Source: an uncultured Pseudomonadales bacterium
GTDB lineage: Bacteria; Pseudomonadota; Gammaproteobacteria; Pseudomonadales; Porticoccaceae
NCBI GenBank assembly: GCA_905478725.1
Contig: CAJQJT010000149.1
Coordinates: 1-5,902 of the forward strand
Direction: 5' to 3'
Length of the DNA stretch: 5,902 nucleotides
Positions 1-5,525 of this stretch are shown here, in pieces (the first letter of the stretch is position 1; every line of letters begins with the position of its first letter). The position numbers and the translations under genes are program-made. A model generated the notes under the pieces. The model was given only the letters and a program-made list of their open reading frames with translations, was not told the origin of the DNA and ran no database searches.

Positions 1-1050
1 GAAGAATTTGCGGGTACCGTGGTTGCAGTAACCCACGATCGTTATTTCCTCGATAACGTTGCCGGCTGGATTCTCGAGCTTGATCGCGGCCACGGCATTC
101 CTTACGAGGGTAACTATTCCACTTGGCTAGATGGCAAAGTCCGTCGCCTGAAAACCGAATCCAAGCAAGAGGCCACTCGACAGAAGGCACTAAAGCAAGA
201 ACTGGAATGGGTTCGTCAAAACACCAAGGGCCGTCAGGCCAAGAGCAAGGCACGACTGGCTCGCTTCGACGAGTTGAACTCGCAGGAATTCCAATCACGC
301 AACGAGACCAATGAAATCTATATAGCCCCAGGCGAGCGCCTAGGTGACAAGGTCATTGTGCTCGACAATGTCTGCAAAGGCTTTGGCGATCAGGTGCTGA
401 TCGAAGACTTCTCTGTGTCTATTCCTAAGGGTTCCGTAGTCGGCATTATCGGTGGCAATGGTGCTGGTAAATCCACATTATTCAGAATGATTGCCGGCAC
501 TGAAACGCCAGATAGCGGTACCGTGACCATGGGTGAATCAGTCAAGGTGGCCTATGTTGAGCAGAGTCGCGACTCCCTGAACGATAACCACAATGTCTGG
601 GAAGCCATTTCCGGCGGTCACGACATGATCACTATCGGCAACTATGAGGTCTCTTCACGAGCTTATGCCGGACGCTTTAACTTCCGCGGTTCCGACCAGC
701 AGAAGCGCGTTGGCGAACTCTCAGGTGGTGAACGCGGTCGTCTGCATTTGGCCAACACCTTAAAACAGGGCGCCAATGTCTTGCTCCTCGATGAGCCGTC
801 CAACGATCTGGATATTGAAACCTTGCGCGCCCTGGAAGAAGCGATTCTCTCCTTCCCTGGCTGTGTCATGGTTATCTCTCACGACCGCTGGTTCCTAGAC
901 CGTATTGCCACACACATCTTGGCTTATGAAGGCGATAGCCATATGGAGTTTTTTGCCGGCGGTTACAGCGAATACCACGAAGATTATATTCGCCGTAAAG
1001 GTACAGACTCACAACCGACCAGAGTTAAATATAAGCGCCTGAGAGCGTAA
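1..1050 (+). CDS. ettA: Energy-dependent translational throttle protein EttA (ABC-F ATPase), 5' end outside the window
   Basis: This is the last 349 codons of an ABC-F protein; the family is about 555 residues, so roughly 200 are missing on the left. The window opens at the end of the first nucleotide-binding domain, with its H-loop (VTHDRYFLD, His codon at 34-36). A charged linker rich in Lys, Arg and Gln follows (about 120-290), matching the P-site tRNA interaction motif. The second ATPase domain is complete: Walker A GGNGAGKST (451-477), signature LSGGER (718-735), Walker B LLLDEPSND (781-807) and H-loop SHDRWF (His 880-882). The C-terminus, RVKYKRLRA, is typical of EttA rather than Uup or YheS. 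EttA is known to bind the ribosomal E site and gate the first elongation steps according to ATP/ADP ratio. E. coli EttA has Pro at the second Walker A position where this one has Gly; all catalytic residues are present. It is cytosolic and probably shares a transcript with the next gene. Confidence 0.95.
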   Translation, partial: EEFAGTVVAVTHDRYFLDNVAGWILELDRGHGIPYEGNYSTWLDGKVRRLKTESKQEATRQKALKQELEWVRQNTKGRQAKSKARLARFDELNSQEFQSRNETNEIYIAPGERLGDKVIVLDNVCKGFGDQVLIEDFSVSIPKGSVVGIIGGNGAGKSTLFRMIAGTETPDSGTVTMGESVKVAYVEQSRDSLNDNHNVWEAISGGHDMITIGNYEVSSRAYAGRFNFRGSDQQKRVGELSGGERGRLHLANTLKQGANVLLLDEPSNDLDIETLRALEEAILSFPGCVMVISHDRWFLDRIATHILAYEGDSHMEFFAGGYSEYHEDYIRRKGTDSQPTRVKYKRLRA

Positions 1051-1059
1051 GGAATGACT

Positions 1060-1491
1060 ATGAGCAGCAGTATTTGGCACAACCGACCCGAGCTTGAAAT
1101 GATAAATGGCAAGATGAACAGCGGTACTATTGTTGAGCACCTGGGAATTATGATTACCGAAGTCGGTGATGATTTTTTAACCGGTACCATGCCCGCTGAT
1201 GCACGAACCTTTCAGCCCTATGGCGTGGTTCACGGCGGTGCCAATGTTGTGCTTGCAGAGACACTGGGCAGTATTGCCGGTGCTCATGTCATTGATTTTT
1301 CTACTACCAAATGTCTCGGCCAAGAAGTTAGCGCCAGTCATCTGCGACCCGTCTCAAGTGGGCTGGTCACTGGTACCGCGCGACCGATTCACTTGGGTCG
1401 CCGCTCGCATATTTGGGAGATTCGATTAGAAGATGATCGCGGCAAGTTAACCTGTCTGTCTAAGCTAACTCTCGCCATTCTGGCAATGTAG
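1060..1491 (+). CDS. Hotdog-fold acyl-CoA thioesterase, PaaI family, MenI/YdiI-like
   Basis: The 143-residue product matches the length and pattern of E. coli MenI (YdiI) and EntH (YbdB), tetrameric cytosolic thioesterases that cleave acyl- or aroyl-CoA. The hotdog active site is visible. RTFQPYGVVHGGA contains Gln52 and His58-Gly-Gly, and the following helix VVLAETLGSIAG carries Glu67, which aligns with the catalytic Glu63 of YdiI. The C-terminal strands (ARPIHLGRRSHIWEIRL, then LTCLSKLTLAIL) also fit the family. I chose ATG 1060 because AAGGA (1049-1053) sits six bases before it. The in-frame ATG at 1054 touches that Shine-Dalgarno directly and would add only Met-Thr. The site overlaps the ettA stop codon, so the two genes are probably translationally linked. 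Substrate is uncertain: 1,4-dihydroxy-2-naphthoyl-CoA is one option, but no menaquinone gene is nearby, and a general proofreading or phenylacetate-type role is equally possible. Confidence 0.9.
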   Translation: MSSSIWHNRPELEMINGKMNSGTIVEHLGIMITEVGDDFLTGTMPADARTFQPYGVVHGGANVVLAETLGSIAGAHVIDFSTTKCLGQEVSASHLRPVSSGLVTGTARPIHLGRRSHIWEIRLEDDRGKLTCLSKLTLAILAM

Positions 1492-1501
1492 TTGAAGTTT
1501 T

Positions 1502-1527
1502 AGTGGCTCTAGATAGCTAGAGCCACT
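1502..1527. terminator. Perfect 11-bp hairpin between convergent genes, likely bidirectional terminator
   Basis: AGTGGCTCTAG (1502-1512) pairs perfectly with CTAGAGCCACT (1517-1527) around the loop ATAG. It lies 11 bases after the thioesterase stop and 20 bases after the end of the convergent membrane-protein gene, the usual place for a shared terminator. The plus-strand tail (GATTTCT) and minus-strand tail (TAAAACTTC) have only short T or A runs, so it may terminate weakly or mainly protect the 3' ends. Confidence 0.65.
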
Positions 1528-1546
1528 GATTTCTACCAAGCAAACT

Positions 1547-2413
1547 CTACTCCGAACTAGTCTCAGCCTGCCAACGAAATAGATTCATCTCAATAAACAC
1601 AAAGGCCACCAGCCACATAAACGCATCCCAAAAATCCAAGAAGTCGCCAAGGACTCCCCAGTAGGCCGCTGCGGCAAACAGCACGCCGTAAAACAGAGCC
1701 TTGATCAGATTACTCAGAGTCACCAGCCTACCCTGAAAGCGTCCCTGCAACTGCAGCCAGACATCCACTTCCAAAATAATCACCACGCCAACCCAAGTAA
1801 TAGAGTTGATCACATCAACCCAAGCCAACCACTGCACTGCCTGCCAGTCTTGTAATGTGCCAATCACCTGCTGACCATTGAGCCTATAGAGGTCTTGACC
1901 ATTCAGCGCCACACAAGTCTGAGCATCCAAAAGCGGATATTCATCGAGGGTTATTATGCTGGCATAGCCCTGCCCCACCAGAGCACAGAGATTGTCGACC
2001 ACAGCCTCAAGAGCAAAGGGGCTGATATCATAGGTCAGCAGCATCTTGTCAAAATAGCCGTAAAAGGCGTAGAGAATAAAGCTGTAGGAAACCACCCGAA
2101 GAGCAATAAAGCCAAACTTGACCCTGGGCTGTCGCAACACGCGATCATCAATAACCGAGGTCTCCAGCTCAAACAACAGCAGCAGCACAACCCAGGCCGC
2201 AGTATCTATAGTGGCAGCAAACCCAGAAATGAGATCGACTAAAATAACACCCTGACTAAAAGTCTGCTCTGTAGCCAGCCATTCTTCTTGGAAGAAAAGA
2301 TAAATATTGTAGGTTAGCAGCGTATAGACAGTGTATTTGAACAGGCGAAAAATAAGCTGCGCGGCGGCCGGCTGATGGGTGCTCATAGAAGGTCTCGTAA
2401 GAAGATTGGACAT
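1547..2413 (-). CDS. Hypothetical six-helix inner-membrane protein
   Basis: I do not recognise a named family for this 288-residue protein. Hydrophobic segments lie at about residues 24-42, 56-83, 99-121, 196-220, 233-256 and 259-279. The basic loops after segments 2 (RVLRQPRVK) and 4 (QGRFQGR) suggest that both ends face the cytoplasm. That places the roughly 75-residue loop between segments 3 and 4 (about 122-195) in the periplasm; it holds the protein's only two cysteines, Cys143 and Cys167, which could form a disulfide. Acidic residues lie in or near the membrane segments (Asp60, Asp70, Glu82, Asp200, Glu215, Asp217, Glu275). No transporter, kinase or enzyme motif is visible. The start is uncertain: ATG 2413 has no clear Shine-Dalgarno, and ATG 2386 (Met10) is also possible, with ACGAGA upstream. 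The gene stands alone, convergent with the thioesterase. Confidence 0.75.
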   Translation of the reverse strand: MSNLLTRPSMSTHQPAAAQLIFRLFKYTVYTLLTYNIYLFFQEEWLATEQTFSQGVILVDLISGFAATIDTAAWVVLLLLFELETSVIDDRVLRQPRVKFGFIALRVVSYSFILYAFYGYFDKMLLTYDISPFALEAVVDNLCALVGQGYASIITLDEYPLLDAQTCVALNGQDLYRLNGQQVIGTLQDWQAVQWLAWVDVINSITWVGVVIILEVDVWLQLQGRFQGRLVTLSNLIKALFYGVLFAAAAYWGVLGDFLDFWDAFMWLVAFVFIEMNLFRWQAETSSE

Positions 2414-2428
2414 TATTGTTCTAGGCGA

Positions 2429-2441
2429 GCTCTTTTATACC
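2429..2441 (-). promoter_or_regulatory. Possible -10 region for the membrane-protein gene
   Basis: Reading the minus strand, GGTATAAAAGAGC contains TATAAA (2439 to 2434), a five-of-six match to the sigma-70 -10 box, 20 bases before ATG 2413. The -35 match is poor (TTAGCT at an 18-base spacing, three of six). Transcription would begin near 2427, leaving a very short leader before ATG 2413 or about 41 bases before ATG 2386. The same 13 bases occur before the RIO kinase gene. Confidence 0.35.
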
Positions 2442-2581
2442 TTATTTAAAGCGTTGCAGCTAACAGATATAGCAGTGATTCGGGACTCTCCGGGTCAAGA
2501 TAGTCAGAAGGGTCTTATTGCAGGTTGAGTAGGGCCCGGCTGGGGATACGGGCGTTCGTTGATTGAAGTTGCATAGTGCAG

Positions 2582-2613
2582 GAGATCCTTCGACTTCGCG
2601 CAGGATGACAGGG
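2582..2613 (-). repeat. REP-like intergenic repeat of the TGTCATCCTG…GAAGGATC type
   Basis: On the minus strand the element reads TGTCATCCTG (2610 to 2601), CGCGAAGTCGAA, then GGATCTCC. ATCCT (2585-2589) and AGGAT (2602-2606) can pair as a short stem around a GC-rich loop. From general knowledge, near-identical sequences recur in intergenic regions of very many unrelated bacterial genomes and give spurious peptides such as those seen here. Exact ends cannot be set from a single copy. Confidence 0.6.
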
Positions 2614-2667
2614 TGAAGTGTTTCGAGCGACAAATTGCGGGCTTAAAGTTCCAACACAATTCCCTAT

Positions 2668-2706
2668 TGTCACCCTGAAAGAGCAAAGCTCTTTCGTTCC
2701 TATTGT
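2668..2706 (+). repeat. Second REP-like hairpin element, inverted relative to the first
   Basis: TGTCACCCTG (2668-2677) matches the first element's TGTCATCCTG at nine of ten bases but points the other way, so the two form an inverted, REP-doublet-like pair. It continues into a perfect hairpin: GAAAGAGC (2677-2684), loop AAA, GCTCTTTC (2688-2695). The 28 bases at 2671-2698 are flanked by direct repeats CCTATTGT (2663-2670 and 2699-2706). No T run follows on either strand, so it is not a standard intrinsic terminator, although it lies just beyond the lipoprotein stop codon and could stabilise that mRNA's 3' end. Confidence 0.5.
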
Positions 2707-2708
2707 GT

Positions 2709-3335
2709 TCAATCTCTTTGGCGCATAGATTTAATAGTCCGAATCCAATAATTTAATCCCGGGTTTAGCTCAATTAGTTGCTCAAGGGCTACTTCGGCCT
2801 GCTCACGGGATGGGTATTGTCCGTAGACCAAAACAAACAGGTAGCGTTCACCATCGACTATATCGCGCACCACCAGTTCCCCCTCTGTGAGACTAATATT
2901 GTCTGCCGCCTGCTCCGCCATTTTTTGACTTAAGTAAGCACCTAGCTGCACGGTGTAACCCTTGGCGCTGATATCAAACGCCAACACTTTAATAAGTGGT
3001 TTATCTATAGCGCCCTCTTCCTCGGCCAGATCAGCATCAGGGACACTGGTATCCAAGGTTATTTCGGCTGGCTCTGAATTATTGAGTTCAACCGCCTCGG
3101 CTTCAACCACAACCGGAGAGACCAACTCCCCGCCCTTGAGCAGCTGTTCGGAACAGTTCCAGTTATCACTTGACTCAATCGCACCCTCACAGTGCCAGCC
3201 GATATATTCCCCATCTGGGCCTGAAGACAAGCGAGACGAGTCAGAAGGGCTGTGCCCTGAACAGGCTGACAACAAAAAAACAATCGACAGCAGAAAGGAC
3301 CCTGAGATAAAAATAGTAAAGGTTTTTTTCAACAT
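2709..3335 (-). CDS. SPOR-domain lipoprotein
   Basis: The 208-residue product begins with a lipoprotein signal peptide: Lys3-Lys4, a hydrophobic core, then lipobox Leu22-Ser-Ala-Cys25. Ser follows the lipid-modified Cys rather than Asp, so outer-membrane sorting by Lol is expected. A flexible, acidic, Pro/Ser/Glu-rich middle (about 64-122) leads to a C-terminal SPOR domain at about 125-203 (GYTVQLGAY, then YLFVLVYGQYPSREQAEVAL, then NYWIRTI). SPOR domains bind glycan strands stripped of peptide stems at division septa, so a role in cell-wall remodelling or division is likely. Between lipobox and linker lies a compact motif, GWHCEGAIESSDNWNCSE (46-63), whose Cys49 and Cys61 could form a disulfide; I cannot name it. 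The SPOR domain is shorter and more divergent than in FtsN or RlpA, and no catalytic domain is present. It lies 62 bases after the DUF4404 gene and is probably co-transcribed with it. No strong Shine-Dalgarno precedes the ATG. Confidence 0.85.
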   Translation of the reverse strand: MLKKTFTIFISGSFLLSIVFLLSACSGHSPSDSSRLSSGPDGEYIGWHCEGAIESSDNWNCSEQLLKGGELVSPVVVEAEAVELNNSEPAEITLDTSVPDADLAEEEGAIDKPLIKVLAFDISAKGYTVQLGAYLSQKMAEQAADNISLTEGELVVRDIVDGERYLFVLVYGQYPSREQAEVALEQLIELNPGLNYWIRTIKSMRQRD

Positions 3336-3397
3336 AGAATTCGTCGTTTTAATTATTGTTATGGGTTAGCCCACGGGCCCGAGGTAAGCAGGCGTTA

Positions 3398-3721
3398 TTA
3401 GATCCCCATTCGGGTAAGGATGTCTAGTATTTGCCGCAGGGCAAAAGCTAATTTTGGATGTTGAGCTTCATACTCGAGGCTTTTCTGCTCTAAGGTATCA
3501 CGCAAACCCTGATCATCAATAGCCTCAGGGGGCGCTTCCGCTATGTCTTGCTGCGCCTCTTCACCCTGAACCTTCTCAAGCTGCAGCACACCCACCACCA
3601 TCTTGCCCAACATATCCTTGTCGGCGGCACTGACATGTGAGGATTTAACCAGCTGATCATGTAACTCTTCGAGTCGGATTTTTAGCTCATTGCGTTCATC
3701 TGTCTTTTTGCTGCTAGGCAT
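3398..3721 (-). CDS. DUF4404 family protein
   Basis: This 107-residue, highly charged cytosolic protein has no signal peptide or membrane segment. The N-terminal part (about 8-28, ELKIRLEELHDQL) is predicted amphipathic helix, possibly coiled coil. The middle is acidic, and the C-terminus (about 81-107, SLEYEAQHPKLAFALRQILD then ILTRMGI) matches the conserved 'E-HP-L---L--I---L--MGI' ending I associate with DUF4404. The function of that family is not known. The start is well supported: GGAG (3731 to 3728 on the minus strand) sits six bases before the ATG. It is the first gene of a probable two-gene unit with the SPOR lipoprotein and is divergent from amt. Family assignment is from memory of the C-terminal pattern. 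Confidence 0.75.
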   Translation of the reverse strand: MPSSKKTDERNELKIRLEELHDQLVKSSHVSAADKDMLGKMVVGVLQLEKVQGEEAQQDIAEAPPEAIDDQGLRDTLEQKSLEYEAQHPKLAFALRQILDILTRMGI

Positions 3722-3784
3722 AGGTTACTCCATTTAGCACGACAACTCCTGACCGGCTGCCGACAGCCCTGGGACTGTTCATGA

Positions 3785-3813
3785 AGTATAGACCGCGAGA
3801 TAAACTCCGTGAT
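3785..3813 (-). promoter_or_regulatory. Possible sigma-70 promoter for the DUF4404-SPOR unit
   Basis: The minus strand has TATACT (3790 to 3785), five of six to the -10 consensus. Seventeen bases upstream is a weak -35 (ATCACG, three of six). Transcription would start near 3778, giving a leader of about 57 bases that contains a small perfect hairpin (GGCTG, loop TCGG, CAGCC; 3768 to 3755). The -35 end meets the NtrC-like dyad at 3813-3829. Confidence 0.35.
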
Positions 3814-3829
3814 GCATCACTTTAGTGCG
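3813..3829. promoter_or_regulatory. NtrC-like binding site, upstream
   Basis: TGCAT-CACTTTA-GTGCG matches the NtrC consensus TGCAC-N7-GTGCA at eight of ten half-site bases with correct spacing. Its centre is about 48 bases before the predicted sigma-54 start site, closer than a typical enhancer but comparable to the promoter-proximal 'governor' sites known at E. coli glnA. Confidence 0.55.
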
Positions 3830-3842
3830 CAACTGAATTTAA

Positions 3843-3859
3843 TGGCATAAAAATTGCTT
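3843..3859 (+). promoter_or_regulatory. Sigma-54 (RpoN) promoter of amt
   Basis: TGGCAT-AAAAA-TTGCTT fits the -24/-12 consensus TGGCAC-N5-TTGCW. The invariant GG (3844-3845) and GC (3856-3857) are separated by exactly ten bases. Only the last base of the -24 element differs. Transcription would start at about 3869-3870, leaving a leader of about 113 bases before the amt ATG. Sigma-54 control is well established for amt genes in proteobacteria and needs an activator such as NtrC. Confidence 0.85.
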
Positions 3860-3904
3860 TATTCTGTGCAGCGAGACCCTTTATAGGCCTTTTTACATAA
3901 AAAC

Positions 3905-3921
3905 AGCACATACATAGTGCG
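3905..3921. promoter_or_regulatory. NtrC-like binding site within the amt leader
   Basis: AGCAC-ATACATA-GTGCG has a perfect GCAC-N7-GTGC core, the strongest NtrC-type dyad in the window. It is centred about 45 bases downstream of the predicted start site. As RNA the same bases could form only a 4- to 5-bp stem with a 7-base loop, so a DNA-level operator is the simpler reading. Confidence 0.5.
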
Positions 3922-3942
3922 CAAAACTACTACCTAACAATT

Positions 3943-3965
3943 TAACGCGCTTTTTTGGTGCGTTA
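3943..3965 (+). promoter_or_regulatory. Stem-loop just upstream of the amt ribosome binding site
   Basis: TAACGCGC (3943-3950) pairs with GTGCGTTA (3958-3965) over eight base pairs, one of them G-U, with the loop TTTTTTG. It ends four bases before the Shine-Dalgarno AGAGGA (3970-3975), which is six bases before ATG 3982. The stem leaves the ribosome site free. It could influence mRNA stability or translation, but no known riboswitch class is evident. Confidence 0.4.
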
Positions 3966-3981
3966 CTAAAGAGGAAAGTCC

Positions 3982-5292
3982 ATGTTACTTCGATACCGCC
4001 AACTCGCAGCAGTCGCTTTTGCGCTCCTGGCAGCAACATTTTCAACCCAGGTATTTGCTGACGAACTGAACGCTGCAAACACTTCTTGGATCTTAACCTC
4101 TACAGCATTGGTGCTGTTTATGACCATTCCTGGTCTGTCATTGTTCTATGGTGGCCTGGTTCGTTCAAAGAATGTGCTCTCGGTATTGATGCAATGTTTT
4201 GCCATCACCTGCCTGGCATCGATTATCTGGTTTGCCTTTGGTTACAGCCTGGCATTCGGCGACGGCGGTTCCATGAACGCCTGGATCGGTAATCTAGACA
4301 ATATCTTGATGGGTAATATCAAAGAAGACACCATGGCTGGGGACATTCCCGAGTCAGTATTTGCCCTATTCCAAATGACTTTTGCTGTGATCACCCCAGC
4401 ACTGATCGTTGGTGCCTTTGCCGAGCGTATGCGCTTTAGCGCTATGTTGCTATTTAGTGCCCTCTGGTTAGTTGCTGTTTACTCTCCAATCACCCACTGG
4501 GTTTGGGGCGGCGGCTGGCTCGGCGAGATGGGTCTGTTGGATTTTGCCGGCGGTACTGTTGTGCATATTACTGCTGGTGTTGGCGCCTTGGTTGCCGCTC
4601 TGGTACTGGGCAATCGCAAAGGTTTCCCACAGCAGGCAATGCCTCCACACAACCTGACCATGACTGTGACTGGCGCCGGTATGCTCTGGGTCGGTTGGTT
4701 TGGCTTTAACGGTGGCTCTGCTCTTGCCGCCAATGGCGATGCCGGTATGGCAATGCTGGTAACGCATATTTCCGCTGCAGCTGGCTCACTGGCCTGGATG
4801 ACCATGGAATGGGTCAAACACGGCAAGCCTTCGGTATTGGGTATAGTCACTGGCATGGTTGCTGGTTTGGGTACTATTACCCCAGCCTCAGGTTTTGTGG
4901 GTCCCGGCGGCGCACTGTTGATCGGCTTAAGCGCAGGTGTGATCTGTTATTACGCCACTCAGGCGATCAAGCAGCGCTGGAAAATTGATGATTCGCTGGA
5001 CGTTTTTCCGGTTCACGGAGTCGGCGGAATACTGGGTACGCTCCTCGCTGGCATCTTCGCCTCTGACGCTCTCGGCGTGTTTAGCGGCCAGGGTTACAAC
5101 GAAGGTATGAACATGGCCTCACAGGTACAGGTTCAAATCATCGGTATTGTTGCCACATTTGCCTATACTGCTATTGTGACATTTGTACTGTTAAAACTAG
5201 TTGATGCCATGTTAGGATTGCGTATTGACGAAGAAGACGAAACTATGGGTCTTGATCTCGCAGAGCACGATGAGAGGGGGTATGATCTATAA
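3982..5292 (+). CDS. amt: Ammonium transporter, Amt/AmtB family
   Basis: The 436-residue product is a full-length Amt channel for uptake of NH4+/NH3 across the inner membrane, expected to be a trimer with 11 helices per subunit. A cleavable signal peptide (about 1-26, ending QVFA) precedes the mature N-terminus, as in E. coli AmtB. Offset by 27 from mature AmtB numbering, all key residues are present: Trp175 and Asp187 at the substrate site, Phe134 and Phe242 of the Phe gate, Ser246, and the twin pore histidines His195 (GGTVVHITAG) and His345 (VFPVHGVGG). The family signature DFAGGTVVH is intact. The cytoplasmic tail (GLRIDEEDETMGLDLAEHDE, 412-431) closely resembles the AmtB tail that contacts the PII protein GlnK. 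No glnK is adjacent, and the flanking genes are unrelated. Expression is predicted to respond to nitrogen limitation through the sigma-54 promoter and NtrC-like sites upstream. Confidence 0.96.
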   Translation: MLLRYRQLAAVAFALLAATFSTQVFADELNAANTSWILTSTALVLFMTIPGLSLFYGGLVRSKNVLSVLMQCFAITCLASIIWFAFGYSLAFGDGGSMNAWIGNLDNILMGNIKEDTMAGDIPESVFALFQMTFAVITPALIVGAFAERMRFSAMLLFSALWLVAVYSPITHWVWGGGWLGEMGLLDFAGGTVVHITAGVGALVAALVLGNRKGFPQQAMPPHNLTMTVTGAGMLWVGWFGFNGGSALAANGDAGMAMLVTHISAAAGSLAWMTMEWVKHGKPSVLGIVTGMVAGLGTITPASGFVGPGGALLIGLSAGVICYYATQAIKQRWKIDDSLDVFPVHGVGGILGTLLAGIFASDALGVFSGQGYNEGMNMASQVQVQIIGIVATFAYTAIVTFVLLKLVDAMLGLRIDEEDETMGLDLAEHDERGYDL

Positions 5293-5389
5293 TAATAAGA
5301 AAGGATAGGGGAAAAAAATAACCGCCCGAACACCGCCACCAATCCGAAAATTGGATTAAAGCACTAGTGGGGTGAACCAGAGGGGCATT

Positions 5390-5419
5390 AAGCCGCTGAT
5401 ATTTGTCAGCGGCTTTTTT
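5390..5419 (+). terminator. Strong intrinsic terminator after amt
   Basis: AAGCCGCTGA (5390-5399) pairs perfectly with TCAGCGGCTT (5406-5415) around the loop TATTTG, and six T residues run from 5414 to 5419. It lies 98 bases after the amt stop and should end the monocistronic amt transcript before the RIO gene. The stretch between (5293-5389) contains only a weak AATCC/GGATT dyad (5341-5357) and no visible gene. Confidence 0.93.
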
Positions 5420-5431
5420 ATTGATACGCTA

Positions 5432-5460
5432 TTCTCATCACGAGATAATCGCGGTATAAA
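5432..5460 (+). promoter_or_regulatory. Probable sigma-70 promoter of the RIO kinase gene
   Basis: TTCTCA (5432-5437, four of six to the -35 box) and TATAAA (5455-5460, five of six to the -10 box) are 17 bases apart, just after the amt terminator. Transcription would start near 5467, giving a leader of about 73 bases. Confidence 0.5.
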
Positions 5461-5525
5461 AGAGCCAGCCTGAACGCTATGCGACAAGCATAAGAGTTAA
5501 AGGCATAAGGATATAAGGGCGTATA

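Larger units (their letters stand above)
2414..2708. other. Gene-free spacer carrying REP-like repeats
   Basis: No credible gene lies here. The short open frames on the minus strand (2504-2712) have low-complexity, basic, Cys/Ser/Arg-rich translations of the kind produced by the intergenic repeat at 2582-2613. The spacer holds the upstream region of the membrane-protein gene (to about 2465), then an unremarkable stretch to 2580, then two repeat-like elements described separately. Confidence 0.7.

Noticed and set aside
1054..1059. ATG 1054 as the thioesterase start
   Set aside because: It abuts the Shine-Dalgarno with no spacer, whereas ATG 1060 has a six-base spacer; the difference is two residues.
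1895..2242. 115-codon plus-strand open frame
   Set aside because: It lies wholly antisense inside the membrane-protein gene, has no Shine-Dalgarno, and its sequence resembles no protein family I know.
2504..2712. Two overlapping short minus-strand open frames in the spacer
   Set aside because: They are translations of the REP-like repeat; the Ser/Cys/Arg-rich peptides are typical artefacts of that repeat type.
2962..3369. 135-codon plus-strand open frame opposite the SPOR gene
   Set aside because: It is a mirror of the Ser/Glu-rich linker codons, while the opposite strand has a lipobox and a SPOR domain.
3362..3382. GGGTTAGCCCACGGGCCC as a terminator between the DUF4404 and SPOR genes
   Set aside because: Only stems of three or four pairs form, with no T run on the minus strand, so read-through is more likely.
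3866..3870. GTGCA as part of a third NtrC site
   Set aside because: The matching half-site seven bases upstream (TTGCT) agrees at only one of five positions.
4468..4856. Two minus-strand open frames of 99 and 125 codons inside amt
   Set aside because: Both are antisense to a fully conserved part of Amt; long antisense frames are expected from its codon use.
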